Positions 1-12,700 of a DNA stretch of 64,000 nucleotides are shown piece by piece (positions within the stretch are counted from its first letter, which is position 1; each line of letters opens with the position of its first letter). Location of the stretch: NCBI RefSeq assembly GCF_947179165.1, contig NC_077239.1, positions 33,680,134 through 33,744,133 of the forward strand, written 5' to 3'. Origin of the DNA: Solanum dulcamara. Its lineage: Eukaryota; Streptophyta; Magnoliopsida; Solanales; Solanaceae. The notes beneath the pieces are model-generated. The model was not told where the DNA came from. It saw nothing but the letters and a program-made list of their open reading frames with translations, and made no database searches. The position numbers and the translations under genes are program-made.

Positions 1-99
1 ATACAGACCATCGGGGGATTCGTTTCTATTTCCTTACACATATTTCCATCGAAGTACTTAGTATACGAGTTTCAGGAGTTGGGGTTACCTGTTTACCTG

Positions 100-760
100 G
101 TGTTTTATGTCCTCTTTTTAATTTCTTAGGTCATCCCCTTTTCTAGTTTAGATTTTGCCACAATACCTTGACGGAAGGCACATCTTCAGTTCGCAACCTT
201 CTAATTTGCCAATCGAAGATGGAAATAAGTTTCTCCTCATAGGATAACTCTTCCATCTCATGGACTTCATTTATAAGACATACTATGGGTGGATCGCTAG
301 TACATTCGCGAAATATCTATATCTGATAGGCTGGGCGTATGGTCTCCAAATCAAGTGGTAAGCTCAACTTACCAGCCGCGTTGCCCACCTTACGCGCAAC
401 CTGATACAGTCTAACATATTCTGGGTCAAGCTCCTTTTCTAGGTGACCCCATTATGAACATCCAATCATCAACTTGAACTCTGCATGTCGACGTCGATTA
501 TCTGTATATCATTCCTCCCGACTTTGGGCTTTTAGTCAATAGTTTGCTTAATCCTGTTTGGCCTACCAGCTTAGTCTTTTTCCCATCAGGGGGACCTATA
601 GGCGCTTCCTTACAACATCTTGTAGGGGTCATTTGGACACTGAAATGGTAGCCCTTCTCGTAGGCAAACCTAATAATTGATGGACGATAGTCCTAGCTAC
701 ACTTAAAGCCAACCTCATAAGCTCGCAATATATTTTCTAGCAGTTGATAGTATGCTCAGT
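100..760 (-). pseudogene. Integrase C-terminus and chromodomain remnant of element A
   Basis: Reverse-strand sequence is colinear with the end of the C pol gene. Around 640-690 it resembles the stretch encoding the LIEFAYNN motif. Around 480-540 it resembles the QKSYADNRRR-type stretch, and around 150-290 the chromodomain. It is full of stops and indels, with no open frame of useful length, so it is a fossil rather than a gene. The same fossil exists in element B near 38330-38930, so it was already degraded or non-selected in the ancestor of the A/B family. Confidence 0.7.
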
Positions 761-1310
761 CTATTCAGAAGCCCGAGATAAATGCGGTATGAAGGTCTGT
801 CTGTGCTCCCAGCCTCTTCTTGGACTGAGGTCCAAACGTTAACCATATTTGAAGTTCCTCTATCTGAAATATTAGCTGGGGAACTTCACGGAATCTTACT
901 ACTTCCTTGTTATATAACTTCACCTCATTCAAGTTGCATAGGTGGTCTTGCTTGAAAGCAAATGGGCTGATTCGTTAGCCTTCTCGCAATAACCCGCATA
1001 GCACCCTACTCTTGAGAAGTTTAGAATAAGTGCGTGGTGACGTTGATAATTTGGGAATCCTTAGCTTCGTATAGTTTTTCTCGACTTTCTTTAGAACTTT
1101 AACTAGCCTACATAGTTATTCTGTGGTTTTCCACTCGTTAACTGGTTCTATGTTGAAGAACTATGGCATTCAAGTGCGTCGTCAATTAGTAATTAGCTAA
1201 TCCTTCTTATTTTGCTTAAACCCTTGTTACAATTGCCTTAACGTATCTTATAATACTCTCGGTACATAATCTCATATCGTTTCTCCATCACTAGTTCAGA
1301 TTCTTCCATC
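761..1310 (-). other. Element A internal DNA, no recognisable product
   Basis: This stretch is shared with element B (roughly 37390-38330 there) but has no counterpart in the gag-pol of C. B carries an extra segment of about 400 bp (near 37480-37880) that A lacks here. I see no domain motif on either strand. Confidence 0.55.
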
Positions 1311-1430
1311 TCGCGGGATCACACCAGCACTAACGCATTAAGTTCCATCAGAATTTTGAAGTTAAGCGTGCTGGGGCGAGAGTAATATTGGGATGGGTGA
1401 CCTTCCTGGGAAGTCTTCGTGTATCGTTTC
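1311..1430 (+). pseudogene. 5S rRNA-derived segment inside element A
   Basis: About 118 bp align by eye with the plant 5S rRNA gene: the accagcactaacgc block near the 5' end, agttaagcgtgctggggcga (A-box region) and gggatgggtgacct (C-box region), then cctgggaagtcttcgtg. Several substitutions are present and no T-run terminator follows. It lies antisense to the retroelement. The same insertion is found in B at 37176-37292, so it predates the split of A and B. The 5S identity is recognised from knowledge of the gene, not from a search. Confidence 0.88.
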
Positions 1431-3300
1431 ACTATAATCCTTTCTATGATGTGCGGGCACTCAATTTAGCCCAAGATTTACCTTGGTGTTGTCTCGCGAG
1501 TCTTTATGTTTTGCCCTGTCCTTCCTTTGTTATCTTGCGACCAGTATCGGCGTAGACCTTTAGTTCCGCTATGACCATGTCCCTTTTTGGTCAGTTTGGT
1601 TTAACTTCCCCTATTGTATTCCCCCCCTTTCTGTACGCACCCATTCATTAGGGTGGGCTACTGAGTAGCGCTAAAGTTCTTTCATATAGTAACCTCTGGA
1701 GCCATTTTGAGTTTTGGCTATTATTAGCTGGCATAGCTTTAAAGGAATTTGACATATGAGCTCCCCTATCCTTTATTCATTTTGTGTTCTTCTCATTTTC
1801 TACCACAGGAGGCTTTCTATTCCTTTGTCCTTGGTTATACATTTATCGCAACATCATTTGCGACCAACTCTATAGCCAACATTTTGCCTTTTTGGTCTAG
1901 CATGTTGTTATTATCCTTCGTAGTGTCTCTTGAGTTATTCGATATCCTTCCATGGTTACATTTTTTTTGTGTTTTTATCCGCAACCACCTTCTAGTGTTA
2001 TGTTGTTCAGGGTCTCATCACAAACTTCTTAACGCTACCTTATGTAGCATTCCGGCTTCCATCAAATTATTGGTAACTTCCGGAGCTCTTCAACTTGGTT
2101 TAGCAAGATATCTTATCGAAGTTTAGACGTATATCTCACATTTATTGCTATATCAATTGCCTCCTCCTACCTTTTCCATTTTCTCATTAACTTCCCCCCT
2201 TTAGGGGGTACCCGCACTTTCCTCTGTTTGTACTTTGTTCTACGTCTCTATGTCTAGTCTAAATTTTTGTCCAATTCCTTTCACCAATCTATTTGGTACC
2301 GCATCATGTCTTCGTTTATCTTCATGTTTATAATCTGACTATCCGCGTACGGAGCCTTGATTAAATTACGAAGCGACGAGAACCTTTCCATATCTAACGT
2401 AATGTCTTATCTACTAATCAGTACTTGAACAATGTGACCTAGGGAACAACTCGTCCAAGGCCACCTTCTACTTTTTCTTTTTCCAAGAATTACTTAGCAC
2501 TTGTAGTTGTTCCAATCCCAATTAGGTAGTGCTAGTATTCTGACGATAACTATTCTAGGTTTTCTCGAAGTAGTGGTTTTGTCCCAACCTATATCCTTTG
2601 CTTCTTGGGGTGAATAGAAGTTACGTCATTTGTTCCTTAGGTTTTCCATCCTCGTCCCTTAAGGATTCCACTATTTTTGGGGCGACGTTGTGTATACGCG
2701 TCATTTCTTTTATATCTTAAGCCCCATGCTCTTACTCCGTTCTCAATGCAGGCCTTTAACTTAGGCAACGCGTACGAAGTGCATCTTACTAGTGGTTCCA
2801 ATTTATCCCTGCATACTCGTATCACACTGTTCAGTTCATACTTACGTATCCCCCTTTTAACTCGTATATATATTTGGTTCCTGACATCTCTTTGAGGTGC
2901 TTCTATTAGAAGTTCTTTCCCCAATTAGTCGGTGGCAAATTATAAACCATTATCGTACATCATTTTCCAACCATTGTTGGAAGAAATCAGAACCTCTTAA
3001 ACATCATAGTACTTTTTTTTAGTACTTGACCTACCTGGTCTCCTTCTGAGTTTATCCTCGAGTTATGAACAACTCATCTAATTTACAATTAGGAGTTGAG
3101 GGCTTGGTATTTTTTTCCAAAAGAGTGAAACTCATTCGCGGGACATCTTATCCTTCATTCTGAGCCCTCTGTGTATATTCCTACAATACAAATACGGCTG
3201 GAGACACCGTAATCTGAACTTTACTACTTAAATAAGCCTTTGTTCCTCCGAAATAAAATTCTTCAAGTGAAAAGGGTGCCCCTTATCGACCACCTAAAGG
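1431..3300 (-). other. Element A internal non-coding DNA
   Basis: Shared with B (24213-25777 and 36913-37175). No gag, PR or RT motif is seen. The stretch around 1660-1700 is the uninterrupted version of the site into which C inserted in B, and so gives the empty-site reference for that insertion. A 125-codon antisense ORF (1749-2126, plus strand) has a partly open counterpart in B, but the frame is not preserved throughout; I do not call it a gene. Confidence 0.6.
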
Positions 3301-3989
3301 GTACCTCTTACAGCTTTAGTTGAACACAGTAGGGGTACTTGGTATCAACTCCTCAGACATCTCAAAAATCTATGCTTTACTTCCTTTTTCTTGTTCTGGG
3401 AAAATTTCGGCAGAGTTTCTTCTACATTTCTTACTTATCCCAAAACCTGCATGCAGAAAATACCAACAATGCCTCATAGGGCCAGCATATATATTTACAT
3501 ATCATATCACAGCCGCACAGGGCTTTCCATGTCATTTTTTTATCGTAGCCACACAGGGCTTTCAACGTCAACAATAATATAAAAATATTAGACTTACCTC
3601 ATATGTCCAACTTCAAACTGCAACTATTGCACTTCCTGACTGCTTTCCCTTCAGGTTTCAGCTTTACATTTCAAATAATACTTCACTACCTTACCAAACG
3701 GATATCTTCCGTGCCTTCACTTTACTTACCTGCGTGCTTTGTAACTTTCCCTGTCATCAATTACTTTCTTCTGTTGGTGTCGTCCTTCTGTTAAGATTCA
3801 AGGATAGTATAAGGAATTTTTTCCTATGACTCAGATCTAAAGCACGATCTCAGATGTAGAAGAAAGGTAACATCCTAAATGTCCTATAGCTTCCTGTTTA
3901 TAGATGTGGCGCGCAACACATCGATAACCAAGACTCTATTAGACACGGTCTACAGACACTCCAAGGACGAACTGCTCTGATACCACTTC
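3301..3989 (-). other. Element A leader with splice-like signals and primer-binding site
   Basis: Read on the minus strand, this is the untranslated leader downstream of the 5' LTR. It starts with a spacer and the primer-binding site (3974-3985). A splice-acceptor-like cttaacag follows (complement of 3788-3795), then two gtaagt-type donors (near 3727 and 3595) and an acceptor-like ttttctgcatgcag near 3450. The equivalent signals are present in B and D at matching places. Confidence 0.65.
3974..3985 (-). other. Primer-binding site of element A
   Basis: The complement reads tggtatcagagc, the standard 12-nt match to the 3' end of plant initiator methionine tRNA. It lies 4 nt from the LTR end at 3990. 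Confidence 0.92.
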
Positions 3990-6900
3990 TGTCATGATCC
4001 AACCCCGTAGGCCGCGACTGGGGTCCGACCTGGACCCCCCGTATATATATCTATTAGCTGAGGTCACATTGAATCATAAATAAGACAATATCATGTAATA
4101 GAGCCCCACTGGGCGATAACATTTTCATAAACTGTAGCCCTTTTCGTTTGTATCACAACATGACAGGGCACGCAAGCCGACAAGGCTGCCATAACATAAT
4201 AACATATATAAATCATATAGCCGGCCCTTTCGGGGGTCTGGTGAATCATCTCTGTAAAATCATCTCTGTAAAACCATCATGGCCCTAGTGCCATCACAAC
4301 CTTATTACAACACATCATCATATATTTATACACGTATCCTGTCCCTCTATTGAGGGACTCAGTGAATAATGCAGTGAACTATGCACGAGAACATATCCTG
4401 GCCCGGGACTCAAGGAAAGAAGTGTTACGGTATACACGAGTAGAGTAGTGAGTAACTATATGCAATTTAAATCATTATCAGAGACTCGACAGAATAAGAA
4501 AATTAAGCTTTTATTTGAGAACCCGAGTAACGGTGTAGTCATCTCGAGTGTCCTCTAAATGCCATTATGGGCTGTCTCAATTATAATCTCGGGGCTCCTA
4601 GACATGTACTAAAGTAAAGCCAAATCGCTTATGGAACCAGAAAAACATTTGTTATTATATAGTCTATAAGACTTGGAGCCTGTACATTTGTTACCTTTTT
4701 AACATATAAAAGTTTCCAGGGAAATAGTTCGATTATTATAAAAGTTCGATATTCAGACGTAAATAAGAGATGCTAAGAATGGAGTTACCCCGGAACTCAT
4801 ATCATGTTTAACCTACAACTAAGACATGCCAGAAGAAGAGAGAGAATAAACTATATATGGTCTGTACTTTCCTTTATGGGATCTGCATACACATATTTCA
4901 TACCCGACCCATCATGGGGATCGGTGAATCATTATGGCATCATAATCTCACTTTCGTACCAAATACGTATCAAAGGAAATGAGAGAGAGCTTTCCACATA
5001 CTAGTGTTTAACACATAGAAGCCTTACTAGGCAATACTCAATTCTTGCAGAAATTCCAATACTAAGCAGTGGATATAAGTTATGAGGCATACTTGGAGTT
5101 TTGGGAATGGAATTATCCCCACATTCCACACACACTTCACTTAAGGCTAAAACTTGCCAAAAGGAAAGAAAGATAGTTGTACGAACTTATACCAAAACAT
5201 GCCAAGAGAAAGCTTTACATACCTCTTGGGAGTTACCCTTTATCCTGCTCGCCTCATCGTCTTCTGAACCTATTCAATATAAAGTAATACGAATATCAAC
5301 TACTCTTAACTTTTCAGCATCTGAGGTTACGCCTTAATGTTAATAGAATCTATTTCCTTAGTCGTTTCCTCGGCTAGTCCTTTAGTTTGTTAAGGCGTTA
5401 ACGAAAATTGGGCAGCACCTCCCTTATAATGTGCCCTATACGAATTTCCAATTAGGTCCCTAAGACCTACAGCCAACCAACAACAACAACCTGCAGCAAT
5501 TCATACCAACAATATACAGCATAAACTCCAAACGACTTATTCGAAAATACGATATCAAAATAGGGCGTCTAGCCTTTATTTTGTGACGCCTTTAATTATA
5601 CGTAACGAGGGGCATGTGGCTTCGACCAGCAGCACCCTAACCCACATTAGGACATATTCAGGCCCTGCAACAACAAGCCACACCCCTGCAGAGCAACTCA
5701 CAAGAACAACACTTTGTTTCGACAACAATTCAACTATAACGACTACAAATTAGTTTATTCCGAACGCCAAGTATTTCTAAGCCATTTTCATATTTCCAGC
5801 CACCAATAGGGAGTGTAACATGCTCCATCAGAACACATAAAGCTCAAATTTAAAGAAGAAACCTTACCTTATGTTAAACTTGTCAAACTCGCCAAAACTA
5901 TCCAAAATGTGAAATCTGGACAGCTTACTGTTTTACCTTGTCGCTTCGTTTCGAAGGGGTAATGGAGGGAAACAAGATTTACGTCCTTCATGAAAGTTAT
6001 AGACATGTGTCTTAGGGTCGCAAAAAATTTCGAATCATCCCTACATCAATTTTGTACAAAAAGATATGACCAAAATACTCACAGCTGTCCGTGTAGGATT
6101 TCCAAAACCAAATCTGGGCAGTACCTCCTCTACACTTCATCACCCTTTTTCGAGCTACTACAAGTAAAACTGGATTTTTGAGTCTGAACGAAAGTTATCG
6201 GCCTCTGAAATACCTTTCCAAAACATATTAAATCATTCGAAACGAAACTGTACACAAGAAGTTATACCCATATTACTAACAACAGTCCCTTCCAAAAACA
6301 GGTTGGTTAATTAGTTCTTAACGTTTTCTCCTTCAACTTTCTCTTATTTCTTTCCAATTGTAAACTGCAACCATGGTTCCTTAGGCATCCTAATACACAT
6401 GTATACACCCCCACATGGTTGAAAAACATTGTAGATAATTAATTTATGGAGGAAAATTGAAGAACTCACCTTTAATTCTTCAAAAACGTTGCTGCCTTGT
6501 TCCTTTTGGTTCTTCACGTTTTTCCTCTCATTTGGCTGATGTTTATGGATGGAAAATGATTTGAAGAGTCAGCCAACATGTATATATACACCTCCTTAGG
6601 AGGTGACACGTGGCAGCCCCCTAGGGTGACACGTGGCAGCCTCCTAGGGTGACACCTCGTCCAAGCTTCCAACACAAAACTGCCACGTGGCAGCGTGGGG
6701 TCCATCCCAAGTAGGTGAGTCACCTGCCTGCTTGTCACCTGCCTGATTCACTTTCGTAAGTTTAGAAACTAGTTTTTTCTCCCTCTCTTAGGTTCGTAAT
6801 CTCGTCTTATTTTAAGAGCCTATGTAATCCGTGCTACATAAGTTTGGTATGTAATCAATTAACTTACGTATGTAAGATTTCTAAATTAGTAGCTTGTGTA

Positions 6901-7104
6901 GATAAGTCGAGTCCTACAACTCGTTACTTGGCCTCCTATTCCTTCCAGATTCTTATATAATTCCCCTTCCAACCTTCTCTACTACGGGGTATCACATCCT
7001 CCCTTCGTTGGAGTCATTTGATAGTGTCGTAGCATATCCGGTTCATATGGTAATGTCCAAGGAACTTATGAAACATTCTGAGTTTAAAAGGGTGAGGTGT
7101 AACA
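3990..7104 (-). repeat. 5' LTR of element A
   Basis: 3115 bp. On the minus strand it begins TGTTACACC at 7104 and ends ATGACA at 3990, next to the primer-binding site. It carries the U3 palindrome/G-box cluster at about 6595-6740, a TATA-like run near 6580, a donor-like aaag/gtgagt near 6470, and further donor-like sites near 5870 and 5215. It is an LTR subfamily close to that of B. Confidence 0.9.
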
Positions 7105-7820
7105 GTCCATTACTTTATACTGTCATTGATATTGAAAGCCCTGTGTGGCTGCGATACGAATATATGTGTTGGCCCTATGAGACATTGTTGGCATTTTCTG
7201 TGTGTAGGTGTTGAGATAGTAAGAAATACAGAAAAAACTCTACCTAAATTTTCCTAGAAATAAAAGGAGAATGAGATATAGGATTGTAATATATCTTGAA
7301 AGGTCGATATTGGTATGGTAAAACGAAGTTGGAAAAGACTTGTGATCCTAAGAAGATGATTTAGAGATGACACCTAGATCTGGATAGAATGACATATTAA
7401 GGCACCGACTGAGTTGATACACTGGGATAAATGGTGACGAGCTAATTACTGATTGGGATGAATGGAATATGGCTTTAAATGCACTACTACATTAAGGATA
7501 TTACTCAAGTACCAGTGTTCAGACTGGAGTTGGTACTATATATTGATAGTTCTAAGTACCTCATGATTGTATTAAGGTTTCGTACATGGGTAACCTAAAG
7601 TATAGGTGATGCAAAAGAAGATATGGAAATAGCTCAGTATACTGAATAGGTTGGAAAGGACTCATATGCATTTGGAAAGTTAGAAATAAACAAACAATGA
7701 CATGGATACACCTTAAAGTGGGGAAGTGGACAAGAGAAGTACAAGCATAAGAGAAAATCAACTGACGCTATCATTTGTAAATGGAAACGCTTAAACTTCA
7801 AATGAGATCCCATAAGGGAT

Positions 7821-7925
7821 GGATGCGATCATACCAGCACTAATGCATTGGATCCCATCAGAACTCCAAAGTTAATTATGCTTAGGTGAGAGTAGTACTA
7901 GAATGGATGACCCCCCTAGGAAGTG
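7821..7925 (+). pseudogene. 5S rRNA-derived segment inside element E
   Basis: It opens with GGATGCGATCATACCAGCAC and continues through the block containing gatcccatcagaactcc to the C-box-like atggatgacc and ggaagtg. That is roughly the first 105 nt of plant 5S rRNA; the last ~15 nt are missing. The A-box area has decayed (agttaattatgctt). It is in sense orientation with the element. It differs from the A/B copy in place, orientation and sequence, so it is a separate acquisition. The homologous stretch of D (near 19400-19500) has no 5S sequence. Confidence 0.9.
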
Positions 7926-8111
7926 AAAAAGGAAATGAAACACAGTATCTGTACCTATTCCCTATGTCTACAAGTAATCCTAACCTTTGGAACTATTATA
8001 TTGATTGCTCGATAAAAGTATATATTATGGCAACTGGATAGAGGACCTCTCCATATAGTCGGTATGAGATCTAGAGGAAGGTTTGGGTTCACATTCGAGG
8101 ACGAATGTGTT

Positions 8112-8124
8112 AAAGGGGGAAGGA
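8112..8124 (+). other. Polypurine tract of element E
   Basis: aaagggggaagga lies directly before the TGTTACACC start of the 3' LTR. A conserved ttcgaggacgaatgt block just upstream is also present before the tracts of B, C and D. It primes plus-strand DNA synthesis in this family. Confidence 0.9.
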
Positions 8125-11100
8125 TGTTACACCCCATACTTTAGTACCTTAGAACGCTTCTTAAGTTTCTTAAGTTTCTGGGAAGGCTATTAAGTTTCTT
8201 AGAAGTCGTTATGTGAGTCGGATAATCTACCACGCTATCAAATAACCCGAAGGAAAGAAAATGAGATACCCTACAATAAGGAAAATTGGAAATAGTGTTA
8301 TAAGAATACAAAAGGAGTTGGAGGCCTAGTAATGAGTCATAGGGCTTGATCTACTTGCGTAAGCTACCAACTTCAACATCTTATATACTTAAGCTACGGG
8401 AGTACATGTTGAGCTTCCATAGCAAGGATTTCATAGGCTCTTAAAGTAAGATGAGATTATGAACCCACGAAAGAGACGGAAGGAGGCGTAGCACCTACTC
8501 GGAAGCAAGTAGGTGATGCACCTACTTGGACTAAGTAGGTGATGCACCTACTTGGACCAAGTAGGTGACACACCTACTTAAGGTGGGTCCCGCACTGCCA
8601 TGTGGAAGCAAAGGAGTGGGTGCATGATTAAGGTAGAGCCCTAGGGGGCTGCCACGTGTCACCTCTAGGGGATGCCATGTGTCACCTCCTAAGGAGGTGT
8701 ATATATGTATGTTATGCTGAAGAATATCTCATTTTCAGCTTCCTTAGCCAAAAAAAGAGAGAAAAACATGAGAGAGGAAGAGGGCAACCATGGCTTGGAA
8801 GAAAACAAGGTAAGCCCTCCGATTCCGTTCCAGAATTAATTATTTAAGGTATCCTATGGTGATATAGCAGTTTTTAATAACGTTAAATTTTACTTTGGGG
8901 AAGCAAGGAAGAGATACAAACAGTCCGCTAATTTTTAGCATGTTAAGAGAACTTCTGAGACAAGTTTTAGCTTAGTTATCTTCTCCCACGTTTTGGTAAG
9001 GGTTTGGACATGTTATGAGTGTGTTAATAAGGTAAATTTAAGGTTTGTATCAGAACCAAGTGGAAAACAAACAGCCACGATGTTTCAGCCGTGCTAGAAG
9101 TACTTCTGAGGCAAGTTTTGGCAAGCTTTGGCCAATTTCGGGTAAGGTAAGGGTTTTCCTTTCAATTTGGAGTTTATGGTATTTTTATGGAGTGTATTAC
9201 ACGTCTTATATGTTGCTTCAAGTATAAAAATTGCACAAGGATGCTTGACGTTAGAATCAAACTAAACTAAGGTCGTTATAGTTAAATCAAAGTCGAGTAA
9301 TGTGTTGTGGTTGTTGTGCTGCGCTTGCAGGTGGTTTGATTGTGTGTTACAGGGGTGGAAAGTTTTCAAAAAAGGGGTTTATATTCTGCTGGTTGCATCC
9401 ACACGATCCTCTATTTCGTAGGGTTAAAGATTTTATGAAATAGAGACTAAACACCCTATTTTGGTGTCATAATTTTGAGCGAGTTATTTGGAGTTTGTAT
9501 CTTGTAATGTTGAAGTGAATTACTTGTATATGTGCTGAAGTTTGTGATTTTGGTTGGATGTGGTAATTAGGGATGTAATTGGAAGTTCAGATAGGGCATG
9601 TTATACGGGAGGTGTTGCCCAATTTCCGTTAACTCCTTAACTAACTAAGGAACTAGTAATGAACTAGTCTAAGAAAATGGATAAGGGATTGGTTCCTATA
9701 GGTAAGTGGTGGTAGAATTACAAGCTGGGAAGTCGAAGGTCACTAACCCTATAATTACTTTCATGTTAAATAGGTTCAAGAGACGACAAGGCGAACGTGT
9801 TAAGAGTAATCCGTAAGAGGTATGTAAAGCTAACATTTCCTTCTTTTGGCATATTTTTTGGCATAAGTGTGTAAAGCTTACTCTTTCTCTTGGCATGTTT
9901 TGACATAAGTATGAAAAGCTAATCTTTCTTTTGGCATGGTTTTTATGAAACAAATATATGACTTTTTTATGGTCCCAAGAAAGTTCTTATTCCTAGAGCC
10001 ACTAGGATGGCCAATTTCTTGGTTTCTAAATGACATTTTATTGCACTTTGATACGAGTATATAATTCCAGAAGTTCCATTTTGATATAATCCATAGTGAC
10101 GTTCAAAAGGTACTTAATATGATTCTTGTCTAGATTTTGAATGATAGCTTATTTTAATTATTCCATTGAGCCCCATAATATATCTGGAAATATAAAAGCA
10201 ATTTCAGAAAAACTATTTTGACATAGACCATCCTAACATATGAAAGACATGTACTATAATTATCGCTCAATTTCTCTTATATGATTTGTCATCAGAGTTA
10301 CGCTATCGAGTCTCTAAAAATGTTTTATATTTTATATTGCATATAGTTTCTCACTACTCCACTCGTGGATACCTCAATACTTCATCGAGCCCAGGTCAGG
10401 TTTTTTTATCATGCGTACTTCCCTGCATTAATTGTCGATCCCCGATGTGAGGGGAAAGGTACGACCTGTACATAGTTTTGTGGAGTTATGATGTTCCATG
10501 TACACAGATGATATGATATGATCTGATATGACCATCTGATATGATATGATCTAGCACGAAGATATTCCCTACTCTAGAGTTATGATGTGTTATGGCACCA
10601 GTAACGGGGCGGCGACCAAGATTTATTCATCGAGTCCCATAAGGTGGCCGGATATGGCATATGTTCTCTGCATACATTATCTGTGGTTATGAAAAGCATT
10701 TTGGTATTCTAGATATTTTGCTCATTTTTGGATATTCTATTTTGGTAATGATTTTACTTATTATAGTCTGTACTTTACATATTAAGTACATTTTCCGTAC
10801 TGACCCTCCTTTATTTAGGGGGCTGCGTTACATGCCCGCAGGTACAGACACTCGGTTTGCTGATCTACTCGCCTAGGACATCCACCCTGTTGGTTGGCAG
10901 TGCTCCTTTGTTCGGAGCCCTATTTTGGCACTAACCTTTCTGTTGTATATTTATTCATAATGGTTAAGGGTACGACGGGGCCCTGTCCTATTATATGATT
11001 ATGCTATTGTTTTATAAAGGTTTGTAGACTTGTGTTGTGGGTTCCGTATATGTGTTTGGGGCTTGTGTTCAGTGACGGCCTTAACGGTGTTCGTGTGCCA

Positions 11101-11240
11101 CATTTATTTTCGTGCGCTCTCTAGCGATCTATTTTAATTTCCTCATTTGTTTATTCTGCTAACATACTCAATAGGGCTAAGGGTATGTATGGGTGCCAAA
11201 ATCGGGCACCAGTCATGACCTACGGAATTGGATCGTGACA
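8125..11240 (+). repeat. 3' LTR of element E
   Basis: 3116 bp, TGTTACACCC to ATCGTGACA. It is the closest relative of solo LTR H in its first 500 bp. The U3 portion holds three copies of a 20-nt palindrome of the agtaggtgatgcacctact type (8505-8580), followed by cacgtg cores. A TATA-like tatatatgta lies at about 8700. Donor-like sites follow near 8800, 9145 and 9816, an aaatag/gttcaag acceptor-like site near 9773, and a hairpin pair near 10803-10843. Confidence 0.9.
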
Positions 11241-11860
11241 CAATTATGGTAGACAGTTAGTAGTCTAGAGATCATGACTATATTATCAATCCTGTGAATC
11301 AACATCTAGATAATTATATAAATTGATGAAAGTGATACCAACATAATTATTAGTTAAACCATAATCCCAGATAGATTAATTCATTGATGGTGTAAAAATA
11401 TGCTCTTTGTCTTGGTCAATTGTTCACTAGATCTTTTATTTTTATTTTTAGTTCAATTAATTTAATTCATCTTTTAAATCACTCCTTGAATAAATAATTA
11501 GAATTAATATAATTTATTAAATATTTAATTGACAAGTCCATGTAGGTTCGATACTCAATTCTGAAAAAGAGCCACCTTATTACTTGCATGACTGCGTACA
11601 CTTGCGTGTGTGTTTGGAAGCAAAATAAAACTTATGGAAACCACTAGTTCCATTAAGACACTCTCTAATGGAGTTTACCACACTTACCAAAAGGCGGCTT
11701 ACGTGAAGAACTTAGGCCACACTTACTTGAGACCGAGAACACTGAGCTCTGAAATTTTGGTTACTCTATGGCCTCTGATCATTCCTATTGTTTGTTGTTG
11801 GTGCACTTAGTGATGATGGTGCATTCCTAGAAGACCTATTCTTAAAGAATAATCGGTCTC
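11241..11860. other. Unassigned AT-rich stretch between E and F
   Basis: Strongly AT-rich to 11540. It then has a gtaggttcgatactcaat and tacacttgcgtg combination (near 11545-11610) that resembles the 3' end of some other LTR families. I found no partner copy in the window and no reading frame of interest. It probably includes the downstream flank of E and the broken end of F. Confidence 0.35.
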
Positions 11861-12700
11861 TATTACCATACTTCTAGTGACTGGGTTCATGTCCTGACAA
11901 CTTTTCCCTTTTACTCTGTTGCTCCTCTATATCCTTATTCATATCATCCTTGACTTGTTGTGCATAGACCATGAGTATGGAAATGTACAGGTCTAAAATC
12001 TTCAATGTGTCCTTGTACTCTTTCTTCACTTGCTTTCCTAGACCAGAGACAATCTTTCTGGTCTTTAAGTTTACATAATGAACCATCTCTAGAGCATACC
12101 TAGAAAATTGAATAAATTTACGACTGTACTAATTTATTATCAACCCCTCCTACTTCAGATTCACTAACTATTCCACCTTCTCCTCTTTTAATTCTCTAGG
12201 GAGGAAATGGTCTAAGAATGCACCCTCGAACTCATCCCATGCAATTGGCTCAACATCTTCACCATGACTCTGTTCTCACTGATTGAACCAGATGTTGACT
12301 TCATCCTTGAGCTGGTAAAAACCAAAATCAACTCCCTCGACCTTAGTTGCATGCATGTCCTTGAGAATTTTCCACATTTCATCAATAGAATTTTAAGGAA
12401 CCTCTTCAGCATTTGACCCGGTGAAGACTAGTGGATTCATTCTTAAGAAAACTCTATCCTTATAGAGGTTGTTGACTCTTGGGAACTAGCAAAAGTGATT
12501 GGAGTGCTCTAATGGCCTGATAGGTAGCTATCAACTAACTCAACATAACTGAGGGGAGGTTGTGGAGCAGGTTTCTTTGGAACCTCCTAAGCTCAACATC
12601 AACAGCTTGGTTAGACATATGATCTCCATTCCCAATCCATATTCTTGATGATGGAGGCATGGAAGTTAGTAGAATCTAAGTGTTGGCGACGTTCCTCTGA
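11861..12700 (-). pseudogene. gag remnant of element F (Ty3/gypsy)
   Basis: On the minus strand the frame reads recognisable Ty3/gypsy capsid motifs in order: an NPLVFTGSNAEEVP-like start, IDEMWKILKDMHAT, then a WDEFEGAFLDHFLPRELKEE-like block and MVHYVNLKTRKIVSGLGK, ending with an AQQVKDDMNKD-like tail. At least four stops interrupt it; most are one C-to-T or G-to-A change from the residue usual in the family. The remainder of gag and all of pol are missing beyond 11861. It would have encoded the virus-like-particle protein. Confidence 0.82.

Larger units (their letters stand above)
1..7104 (-). mobile_element. Element A: non-autonomous Ty3/gypsy LTR element, partial
   Basis: Minus-strand element whose 5' LTR is 3990-7104 and whose internal region is 1-3989. 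The 3' LTR must begin roughly 100 bp beyond the left edge, because the chromodomain end and the tract that precedes the polypurine tract in element C are recognisable near 1-160 in reverse. There is no gag, protease or reverse transcriptase; the only coding vestige is a decayed integrase/chromodomain. It is the same family as B, with colinear internal sequence. It is inserted in the internal DNA of E: 7105-7109 reads gtcca, the first half of the presumed 5-bp target duplication. Confidence 0.85.
7105..11240 (+). mobile_element. Element E: short non-autonomous LTR element, 3' part
   Basis: Plus-strand element cut by the insertion of A. What remains is the end of the internal region (7105-8124) and the 3' LTR (8125-11240). 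The internal part matches the internal part of D (reverse complement of about 19350-19960), including the aaaacgaagttggaaaagac block, so E and D are one family. There is no coding potential. A 5S-derived piece is present here and absent from D. Confidence 0.82.

Noticed and set aside
3974..3985. Initiator-tRNA-like 12-mers as possible tRNA genes
   Set aside because: Only the acceptor-end complement is present, always next to an LTR. These are primer-binding sites, not tRNA genes.
11541..11620. Possible LTR end of an Athila/Ogre-type element
   Set aside because: The tacacttgcgtg phrase is suggestive, but no primer-binding site, partner LTR or coding sequence is present, so it is left as unassigned.
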